NCBI GenBank assembly: GCA_963575745.1
Contig: CAUYUJ010019107.1
Location: 15,001 to 77,500, forward strand
Length of the DNA stretch: 62,500 nt
Direction of reading: 5' to 3'
Origin: Prorocentrum cordatum
Lineage: Eukaryota; Sar; Dinophyceae; Prorocentrales; Prorocentraceae
Shown piece by piece: positions 41,561-50,054 of the stretch. The notes under the pieces were generated by a model. That model was given only the letters and a program-made list of their open reading frames with translations. It did not search any database and was not told the DNA's origin. Position 1 is the first letter of the stretch, and every line of letters starts with the position of its first letter. Both the position numbers and the translations under genes were made by a program.

Positions 41561-42449
41561 CGCCCGCGGGCAACGGCCGCGGCAGTGGCCGCGCCGCGCC
41601 GAACGAGGGCGCGGCGGAGACGCGCTCTTCGCATTCCGGTGCGTCCTGGCACAGCGGCGGCTGGGGCCGATCTACGTGGAAGACGGGCGCGTGGGGCAGC
41701 TCGAAGAGGCCGGCGCCAGACGCGCCGCGCACGCCGCCCCGGCCCGCGAAATGGGCCGAGAAGTAGGGGAGCGCTTGACGTCCCCGATTCGCGGCGCCCT
41801 CGCAATGTTTGCGCGGTCGCGCCGTTCGCTCCGCGGCCGCGCGCGCGGCAGGCGCTGCTGCAGATAACGCAGGCGGCGTCCGTGACCTGCGTGGCTTTCC
41901 TGCCTGGCGTAGCGCGCCGGCCTCGCGCTGAGGCATTTTGACGCATTCGCCAGCGGTTACATTTCCATGAAGAGAGGGCCATTCGCGCGCGGCCCATCCC
42001 AAGGCACGTAGCGTTCCTGCTCGCGCGCATGGCGCGACGCGCGGCGTTGCACGCAGGTCTGGTCTCGCCTTATCCGCGGTGGGTGCACCCATGGAAGGCG
42101 CACGCGCATCCCGCAGAGGCCAGGGCTTCTCGTGCGAGGCCCTGCTCGGCTTGGGGGTGCGCCACCAATGCTCTCGCGCCCTCGTCCTGCCCACGCGCAT
42201 TGGTGGAGTGTGGTGGGTGGCATCGGTTGCCGCCGCAAACGCGCGCATCGGCGGCGCCGCGCCTCTCGCGGAGTCAGCGGCGGCAGAGTTTTGTTGCAAG
42301 AGAGGACGCGCAGGGGCTCACGGTTGCGCAGTCTTCGCACTCTTGTATTATGGTGGTGCGGCCACAACGGTCAAGCATCATACCGGCGCCGCCGCCGCCG
42401 CCGCAACGACGTTGCACGGCGAAGGGCGCGCCGCCCGCACCGGCGCCGC

Positions 42450-44775
42450 CGGCGCGGGACGGCGCAACGTGCGCCCTCAAGCGCGACTTCATACGTCAGG
42501 CCCAAGGCAGGACATACGAATGTGAAAAGAAGATCACGTTGGCGACAGACGTCTCAGACGCGGCGCGCTGGATCAGCGAGCGCACGCCCGGCGCGGTCCA
42601 GCGAGCGCGCGAAGAAGCCGTTTGGCGCATGGAAACTCGGGCCCGCCAGCTCGAGCAGAGTGGCGGCATCGAGGCGTGGTACCGCGGCGCAGACGAAGGC
42701 GTTCGCGGGGTCGCCCGGTATGTCAACTGGCCGCTGCTTGCAGAGTTGGCGGCCAGCATTGGAAACATTGATCGCGAATGCGTGGAGTTCTTTCGTCGGG
42801 CCTGCCCACGTGCCGCCGTCGTTTGCCATCGCGCGACCGTCGCGCGCGAGGGGGCGCCCCTGCTGGGTGAATTACCGGTGTCGGGCATTGGCGCGCCTGC
42901 TACATTTCCGCAAGAGAAGTCCACCGAGGTTCTTTTAAGGGCGCCCGGGCGGCAAACAAACGTCTGCTCGCGCGTTTACGCTCCGACCCCAACGCGCAAG
43001 AATTGTGGGACCTCACGGATAAAGATTTCCGACTATAGAGGATGCGAGCGCCCGAGGGTCTGTCAGACCTCGACTTGGGCAGTATCACTCTGGTGCCCCA
43101 GTTCGGGGTAGCACAGGGTGTCAGGAGCGACGGCGCCCGCAAGGCGCGCGCGCGCGCCCGCGCGAAGCGCTGTTTAAAGTTTGTCGTGCGCGCGCACTTC
43201 GCGGCAGGTTCGCGCGGTGGGCGATTGCTCCATTGCCGCCATCAACGCAACGCGTCCGCGCGAGCGTATGCGGCACGAGACAATTGATCACCTATACCTG
43301 CTTTGCCGACTATTTACTGAACCGGTGGCCGCTGCGTCGCGAGGGCGCAAGGGCCACGCGCGCCCGGGTTGCAGGCATCCGCTGCGCCGCGCTTGTTTAA
43401 GCTCGACATCGACGCCGCCTTCCGGAGGCTTCCGCTGCGACCTGAGCATCAGGCTTTGATTAGGGTCATATTCCGTTACAAGGATGAGGTCACGGCGCAT
43501 GCTCACTGCGCGTGCCCATTCGGGGCAGGCGCGTCGTCCGCTCTCGGCGCACACCGCGTCGCACTTGTCTCCCGCGCAGTTGCAAGCGTTCATAACTGGG
43601 AACGCGTTGGCGCCCTCACATGCGCGATTCTACGCCGTGTACTCCACGCGGCGATCCTTCGTTACGTGGACGATATGTTCGGCGCCGAAAGGTTGGCCGA
43701 GGCGCGGGGTGTCACGCGAGCCAGCCGATCGGTCGCCGTCACGCGCCGCGCGGCAGGTCGAACACCTGCTGGATTGCATCGCGCGCATCGTAAGATGCTA
43801 TTGGGTCGGTGCCCCTTGTGCAGACGAGAAGATTTCCTGTGCTGTCCCGCTCGGTATCCTGGGACTTCGCGTCGACCTCTCATCGGAGGGGATGTCGTGC
43901 GTTCCGCCGCCCGACAAGATCGCCAAGTGGACAGCACGTATCACGTTGGCACTCGATTCGGGCATCTTACGCGCAGGCGTGGACCCACTTTGCGGCCCGC
44001 CACGCAGCGTCGCGGCGCGCGCGGCCAGGTGACGCGAGCAAACTCGCGGGCGCACTAGCCTGGGCATCCGGTAACATGTTCAACCGCGCGGGGCGCGCCA
44101 TGCTCAGGTGTCTGCACCGCGCGCTGGCAGCGCACCCATTTGCCACGCCCACGTTGCGGCAGGACGATCTACGCCCAGGCACATCGCGGCTCTGCCGACA
44201 TGCCGCAAGCGCTACGGCTAGTGCTGCGGTGGTGGTTGATCGTGCTGGGCGGCGAGCTGGCACAGTCACGAAGGTGGTGCGACGAAGCGGCGGGCCCCGT
44301 GGCCCATCTGTTTTGCGACGCAGCCAGCCGCCCGCCCACGGCGGCCGCCGTACTGTTCGTTGACAACAAATGCTACTGGACGTGCATGCCACCTGCCGCC
44401 CGGCACGGCTGCGCAGGTCAGCGTCAGTTTTGGTCGCGACGCGTGCGCCAGGATCTTGAAGGCGTTCCAGCCCAAGGAAGATAATCAAATCATGGGCTTG
44501 AACACAACACAGGCGCGCAGGCCGCCGCCGGCAGCGGCGCCGCGCGCGCGTTCGATCACGCTTGTCTCGCACACGGCCTCTGGGTCAAGATTGCGCAATT
44601 GCGGTGTCTAGCACGTGTGGAGCGGGTGCCGACAGACGAAAATATCGCAGATGATCCGTCCAGGGGTGAGTTCGGGCTGCTGCGGCAGCTCGGTGCAGTG
44701 CGAATTGATCCGCACCTGGACGAGGCGTTCTGCACGCCAGCGTCATGGACGTCGATGCTCATCCCGACAAGGTGA
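42450..44775 (+). pseudogene. DIRS reverse transcriptase-RNase H
   Basis: N-terminal region 42,480-42,930 (ATDVSDAARWISERTPG; FFRRACPRAAVV; GAPLLGELPVSGIG), then in the next frame LLARLRSDPNAQELWDLTDK, a stop at 43,036, and LGSITLVPQFGVAQGVRSDG (43,070-43,130). The palm follows at 43,369: LFKLDIDAAFRRLPLRPEH (motif A), ACPFGAGASSALGAHRV (motif B region), ILRYVDD (motif C, 43,654-43,674). After frameshifts come GILGLRVDLSSEGMSCVPPP and KLAGALAWASGNMF (connection). RNase H starts near 44,210 (LRWWLIVLGGELA; AHLFCDAASRPPTAAAVLFV) and ends with ERVPTDENIADDPSR (about 44,617-44,660) and a TGA at about 44,775. The polymerase copies element RNA, and RNase H removes the template. Catalytic YVDD is intact; frames are not. 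Confidence 0.85.
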
Positions 44776-44920
44776 GCCAGCGCTCGCAGCACGGCTACGC
44801 TGCGAGGCAGCCGAAACTCGGCGCCAGCTATCGGGTATCTCGCGGCGCGCGCCACGGTTGACGCGCGCCACTCAGCAGGGGCTCACACCGCAAGGTCCAC
44901 GCGACCTAGCGTGTATCATT

Positions 44921-46584
44921 ATGTCTCACGACGATTTCGCCGCTCAACTGAGCATGTTCTGCCCAGAGCGTCACGTGCTGATATCGACGCGGTTTGCTCT
45001 TGCCTGCGGTTCAACGGGATGACGCGCTGGCAGCACCTCGAGGGTGCGCTGTTCGAAGACTTTCTGGGTCGTGAACGCCTTTCTGTCACCGCAGCGACAG
45101 CAGTGCGAGAGCTGCTGGCACGCCCGCAAGGTGGCGCGCATCGCGGGCGCGCGGGTCGCGCGCGCGCGCCGCGCGTACGCTTAAGGACGATGGGCGAACG
45201 CCAGGCCCAACGGTGGCGAGGCGGCGCGGGCACGCCCGTCGAGTCAAGGCTCTGCGAGCTCGGCTTCTTCATCGTCCTCTTCCTCGAGTGTGCGGTTATG
45301 GGCACCCCGCGTGGTCCGTCGCAGACCGCTTTCTCCGCGCGTTGCACGCGCGCGACGTCTTCGCGCGCGGCCGCGCGCGCAGGGCATCCCAGGGCCGGCG
45401 CCGCCACCGGGGCCTCCACCCGCGATGCTTACGGCCCGTCGGCGGCGCAGCCGCAGCTCGGCAACGGACCCAGTGGCAGCGGTACGCCGTGCGCTACGTA
45501 CGGCAACGGAAGGTTTCGAGCGTCAGATGGGCGATCCGCGTTGCGAGATCGCGAAGGCTGCCGCAGCCGTCACGTCGCCCGAGGCGGGGCGGGCGTGGGC
45601 CCAGGTTGCCCGCAACGGCGCCCTGCTCGGATCGTGCCCACGGTCACTACCGCAGGTTCGCAGCGGCTTCGAATGTTGGGTGAAGTTCGCGCGCAACGTT
45701 TTGCAGCGCAAAGGCAGCGAACTCCCGCCGTCGGTCGACGGTCTTTTGCTCTGGTCTAAGACGTTCAGGTGTCGCGCGACGTTCTGCAATTACCTTTCGC
45801 ATTGGCATGCCACGTCGCGCGCGTGGCAGACGCAGCGTTCGCGCACGCGTCGCTGGCTGGCGCCAAGCTGGCTATCGAGAAGCGTTCGGGTTGGTCGGCA
45901 CGACCCCGCATGGCGGCCCGGATGCACGTGCTGGAACAGCTACTGGAACGCCCAGGCGCGTTACCAGAGGGATCCGGGCTGGGTCTCCTCTTCGTGACCG
46001 CGCACGCGTTTCTACTTCGCCCCCCGTCGGAAGCGCTGGCCATCCAACGGGCCGCCTCGCTCGACGACGCGTCGCATTTACGCGCGGGCCTCTTCATCGG
46101 CGAAGAGGCGGCCGTCTTATCGCTCGCCAGACGGAAGAACCGGGAAAGACGGTCAACTATTGTGCGCAATTGCTGGTGTCAGCGCTCACGCACCACGTGC
46201 CCCGTACACGCTATCGGCGCGCGGTTCAACTCGCAGTCCGTTGGAGAGGCCCCGTGGGCGGGCTGGTGCGCCACGGGTGTACGTAACGCGCTGCGGTCGG
46301 CACTGCGTCGCACGGGAGTAGTTCACGCCGACGCCTGCGGCGCCCACTCGTTCCGTCGGGGCCACGCCCAAGACATCGCGGAGTTCGGCGGCCGAGTCAC
46401 CGACATCCTGAAGGCAGGTGACTGGCAGATGCTAGCTTGGATGCGCTATCTTGACGTTGAGAAGATGGAGCGCCAGGCCGTCGCCGAGGCGCATTTCGGC
46501 GCGTCGCCCAGTGACGACGAGGGTGGGGATTCGGAAACCCCCGGCGTCCAGCGACGTCATTCCACGCTTGGTCGGTGCAAGTAA
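44921..46584 (+). pseudogene. DIRS tyrosine recombinase with N-terminal SAM-like segment
   Basis: ATG at 44,921: MSHDDFAAQLSMFCPERHV, a frameshift, DIDAVCSCLRFNGMTRWQHL, LFEDFLGRERLSVTAATAVR, resembling the SAM-like start of the gag-like ORF. After a Ser/Arg-rich linker the core-binding part reads VRSGFECWVKFARNVLQRKG (about 45,655). The catalytic domain is one frame, 45,769-46,584 (271 codons): Arg84 in FLLRPPSEAL, Lys123 in LARRKNRERR, His193/Arg196 in HSFRRGHAQD, Trp219 in AGDWQ, nucleophile Tyr227 in MRYLDVEKM (codon 46,447). This is the full R-K-H-x-x-R-(H/W)-Y set, so the domain could be active if expressed. It would recombine the circular cDNA into the genome through a 3'-phosphotyrosine. 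Confidence 0.9.
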
Positions 46585-46770
46585 CGTCGCGCCAGGCCCC
46601 TTTCGCACGCTCGTTCGCCCTCGTTCGGTCCATCGGTCGCTCTCTCGCGGGCCATGCGTCTGCGGCCGTCTCTCTGCCTGGCATTGGGTGGCAGCGTGCC
46701 TGCGGGTGCCGCAGGCCCGCTGTGTGGGGCAGCGCTCGGCCTCAGCCCCTGGGTCCGTGGCAGTGGGTAT

Positions 46771-46947
46771 GGTACCCATGCGCTTCGGCCTGCGCCCTGG
46801 CGCGCCAGCCGCCTGTGTCGTTTGACGCGGTGGGCTGGCGTGTCGGCTGTTGGCGCACGGCCGCGGCCTCACCCAACGTTGTTTGGGCGCCGTATTCCCC
46901 CCTCTGGGTGGCATCGCGGTCGAATGTCGTCGCGAAGGAGACTTATG
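46771..46947 (+). repeat. Split direct repeat B1
   Basis: 177 bp matching B2 (47,410-47,586) with about six substitutions. Ends GGAGACTTATG, immediately followed by A2. Confidence 0.95.
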
Positions 46948-46982
46948 GGGCAGTAATAACTTGTTATTGCAAGTCATAAGTC
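46940..46982. promoter_or_regulatory. Palindromic B1-A2 junction, likely recombination site
   Basis: GACTTATG (46,940-46,947) and CATAAGTC (46,975-46,982) are exact inverted copies. Between them AATAAC (46,955-46,960) and GTTATT (46,963-46,968) are a second exact pair around TT. The two pairs share a centre to within 1 bp. The half-sites are created by joining the end of B to the start of A, which is the sequence a circular intermediate would have. Tyrosine recombinases bind paired inverted half-sites of this kind. Role inferred. Confidence 0.6.
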
Positions 46983-47372
46983 GACGCCCCCAGGCGGGAG
47001 TGCCCCGCCGTCGGCGCACCGCGCGACGGCGGGCGCCCGCATGTCCACCCGCCACGCGCCGCCGCTACGTCGGGCGGGCCAGGCCCCGCGCGGGCATGCT
47101 GGCGCGCCGCGCGGCCGTGCGTCGGGGCCCTTCCTCCCTCCGCTCCTCCGTGCGCGGTCGCGTTGTCTCCTCTTTGCCGCCTGGCCGCGGGGCGGGATAT
47201 CAAGCGCCCGGTCATGTGTGCAGCGCCACACCTGCCTAGTGTGCACTCTTAAGGTGGGGCGGCTGGCCGGGGTGTGGTCCTCTGTCTGCCAGTGTGCGGT
47301 TCTGGGCCAACCCTGGGGGCGACGCGCGGGGCGTCCGTTCGCCAGAGTGCGTCGGGCGCGACCGCGGTCGCG
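46948..47372 (+). repeat. Split direct repeat A2
   Basis: Second copy of A1, placed directly after B1. A 37-bp unique spacer (47,373-47,409), containing the near-palindrome CCACCACCCTCGAGGGGGGG, separates it from B2. In described PAT/Ngaro elements A2 and B2 usually adjoin. Confidence 0.95.
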
Positions 47373-47409
47373 CTTCTTTTCTCCCGCCCACCACCCTCGA
47401 GGGGGGGGT

Positions 47410-47586
47410 GGTACCCATGTGCTTCGGCCTGCGCCCTGGCGCGCCAGCCGCCTGTGTCGTTTGACGCGGTGGGCTGGCGTGTCGGCTGTTGGCGCACGGC
47501 CGCGGCCTCACCCAACGTTGTTTGGGTGCCGTATTTCCCCCTCTGGGTGGCATCGCGGTCGAACGTCGCCGCGAAGGAGACTCATG
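47410..47586 (+). repeat. Split direct repeat B2, right end of the element
   Basis: Second copy of B1. Ends GGAGACTCATG, and the next bases TGTTGGATTTCGCGCCCCGA belong to the host dispersed repeat. Confidence 0.9.
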
Positions 47587-47589
47587 TGT

Positions 47590-48290
47590 TGGATTTCGCG
47601 CCCCGACGAAACCTGCGCCGCCGCTCCCCCCCCCGGGTCGGCGCCCTCAGAATCCCGAAAATCCAATTGAAAACACATGGTGCGCGAGGTCAGGGGCCAC
47701 TGGACACTACGTTGCCATTTGGATTTTGTTGGATTCTGAGGGCGCCGACCTGGGAGAGCGCCGGCGGAGCAGGTTTCGTCGGCGCCTGAAACCCCGCACA
47801 GTTTGTCAAACAAAAAATGAGAACGCACGGCCCCGTTGAGATCCATCCCAGAAATCAAAAAAATGACAGCGCAGGGTTCGGTGACCCCTGACCTCGCGCA
47901 CCCTGTGTTTTCATTCTGATTTTTTAGATTCTCAAGGCGCCGACCTGGGGGGTGAGCGGCGGCGCAGGTTTCGTCGGGGCCTGAAACCCGTGCAAAAACC
48001 CAAACATCCAAATGAAAACAAAAGGCTTCGTTGATTTCCATCCCCAGAAATTCAAAACGACCAAATGAAAACACAAGGTTTGGTGACCCCTGACCTCGCG
48101 CACCCTGTGTTTTCATTTGGATTCAAGGGATTCTGGGGGTGCCGACCTGGGGGGGGGGCGGCGGTGGAGGTTTCGTCGGGTCCTGAAGTCGCAAACATCA
48201 GAAAAATCCAAATGAAAACAAAGGCTTCGTTGATTCCCATCCCAGAAATCCCAGGCGCTGTTTTTCTTAATTTTCTGATTTTTGGGTTCT
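47590..48290 (-). repeat. Dispersed CGACGAAACC repeat, right of the DIRS element, with inverted copies
   Basis: One unit continues the insertion site (47,594-47,700, plus sense). The next is its inverted copy (47,731-47,787 mirrors 47,598-47,656), followed by two more inverted units ending near 47,985 and 48,190. Conserved blocks: GTTTCGTCGG, GGCGCCGACCTGGG and GACCTCGCGCACC.TGTGTTT. Confidence 0.85.
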
Positions 48291-48339
48291 ACGCCTCCAT
48301 CGTGCTGCAATGTGTTTCCATGCGACCCCTTGCGTAAAC

Positions 48340-49210
48340 GCTGTCAATAGGAATCATCGTGTAGAGGATTCGAATAATAATCCTATTGTAGAAGCTTACA
48401 ATAGGAACATGTTTGCATATGCTTAATTATTGCGCAGAGGCTCACACTAGCAATCCTTTTGTAGTGGCTTGCACTCGGAATATTTTTCAGGCGTGCTCGA
48501 TGGGAATCCTGCTGTATATGCTTTGAATAAGACTCCTTGTAGAGGCTCTCGATATGAATCCGCTTGCGTTGGCTTTCAAATGGAATCCGATTGTAACGGT
48601 TTTCAATGGGAATCCTGTTGAAAACTCTCCTAGGTCGGAATCCTATTGCAGAGGCTTCTAAGCTGAATCCTCTTGTAGAGGCTCTCAATCGGAACCCTTT
48701 TGTAAATCCCTTCAATAGGGATCATTGCGTAGAGGCTCCCAGTAGGAATCAGTTTGTCTTGGCTTTCAATAGGAATCCATGTTTAGATGCGCTCGCTGGG
48801 AATCCTCATGTATAGGCTTTCAATAAGATGATTTGTTGCAGAGGCTTCAGATAGGAATCCTCGTCGCATTGGCATTCAATCGCAATCCTATTGCAACGTG
48901 TTCTAACAGGAATATGTTTGTACACGCTCTCAATGGGAATTCAATTGTAGAGGCTTCTATTCGGAATCATCTTGAAGATGCTCTCAAGAGGAATCCGTTG
49001 CGCATATGCTCTCAATGGAAATCATTGCGTATAGGCTCCCAACAGGAATCAGTTTGCATGTTTGCATTGACTTTCCATCGGGATCACTTTTTAGATGCGC
49101 CCAGTAGGAGTCCTTCTGTGCAAAATGTCAATATGAATCCTGTAGCATATGCTCTCGATAGGAATCCGTTTGCATTGCTGCAACGGGTTATTTGTATTAA
49201 AAAAACAGCC
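48340..49210 (+). repeat. 30-bp minisatellite (GAATCC…GAGGCTTTCAATAG)
   Basis: About 28 degenerate units, each with GGCT(T/C)TCAATAGGAATCC and TTGTAGA. Because the unit is close to 30 bp a frame stays open and repeats every ten residues (FNRNPF(V/C)EAL), which is not evidence for a gene. Related to the 0.7-1.3 kb arrays. Confidence 0.9.
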
Positions 49211-49331
49211 TCAATGGGCAGAATAGCGCAGAGACTTCTATTCGGAGTCTTCTCGTGGAGGCCCTGCTGGCCGCGCGCTCCCCGTCGAGCGCGCCCTCCG
49301 AAGGCGGGCGCGATGGCGCGATCGAGCCAAC

Positions 49332-49950
49332 GTGAGCCAGGATGGGGCTACTGACGATAATAAGAAGAGTTTGGCTTGGGGGTCAGGAAGCGTCAAGAGG
49401 CCCAGGGCCTCGCCGCCGGTTGTCGGCTACGTCGCCCAGTTCTCCTCGCAACGAAGGAATTCACCGAGGTCTGGCTCTCCAGACGACGCCCCTTATTCAA
49501 TGCCGCCGTGCATCAGGAAGAGGAAGAGGAGGGAATCGGCTGAAGAGTGGTTAGCAACGGATGGTCGACCAATGAAATTCCGCATGGATGCCCCAACGAT
49601 CGACATGAAATTCGCGGGCGCCGGGGAGGGGCGCAATGATTGATATATGTATACATGCATACATGCATACATGCATATATATATATATGTATGGGGGGGG
49701 GGGCTTGCACTGCTCGATGCGCAAATTAATTTCGGCTCGAACAGATGTCGCGACATCGCCCCGCCTCTTCCTAAGCTGGCTATTGCCCGATCCTGAGATC
49801 CAACGCCGATGGCCACCGCCGGGCGCGGGAGACGTGGCTCGCATTACTAAGCAAGCGTGGGGTGATATCGTCGATGAACGCAACGGCCTCCCACTATGCT
49901 CTAGCAAGCACTCTTTGCGGCAACTTTGGGTCACCCGCAGTGGCCCCTGA
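49332..49950 (+). pseudogene. Coding-like plus-strand segments, unknown
   Basis: 49,332-49,643 reads DGATDDNKKSLAWGSGSVKR, VGYVAQFSSQRRNSPRSGSP and RESAEEWLATDGRPMKFRMD. After a (CATA)n microsatellite (49,645-49,690), 49,720-49,950 reads FLSWLLPDPEIQRRWPPPGA, DVARITKQAWGDIVDERNGL and stops at TGA. The microsatellite may lie in a linker or intron between two parts of one protein. No domain recognised. Confidence 0.4.
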
Positions 49951-50054
49951 CAACGGTATCACTGTCAAACACGTCGCTGCAATTCCGAAAGGCATAGGCG
50001 AAGCGATAATCACTTACCCTGTCCCAGTATAGTAACTGAGATTCATTCAACCAC

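Larger units (their letters stand above)
38292..47586 (+). mobile_element. DIRS-order tyrosine-recombinase retrotransposon with split direct repeats
   Basis: About 9.3 kb bounded by A1 at the left and B2 at the right. All coding parts are on the plus strand in the order SAM/gag-like, reverse transcriptase-RNase H, SAM-tyrosine recombinase, followed by B1, A2, B2. No integrase of the retroviral type and no LTRs are present. DIRS-order elements integrate a circular DNA through the recombinase and make no target-site duplication, and none is seen. The A1…B1-A2-B2 layout matches PAT- and Ngaro-type elements rather than DIRS1 itself, which has inverted termini. No DNA-adenine-methylase-like domain was found. 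Every ORF has frameshifts or stops, so it is non-autonomous as sequenced. Family recognition is from motifs and layout only. Confidence 0.9.

Noticed and set aside
41860-42000. Zinc-knuckle-like peptide on the minus strand (KCNRWRMRQNAS…CVICSSAC)
   Set aside because: Wrong strand for the DIRS ORFs and Cys spacing does not fit a CCHC box; probably coincidence in GC-rich DNA.
38292-47586. LTR retrotransposon interpretation of the A1/A2 repeats
   Set aside because: No TG…CA termini, no aspartic protease or retroviral-type integrase, a second repeat pair (B1/B2) and a tyrosine recombinase are present.
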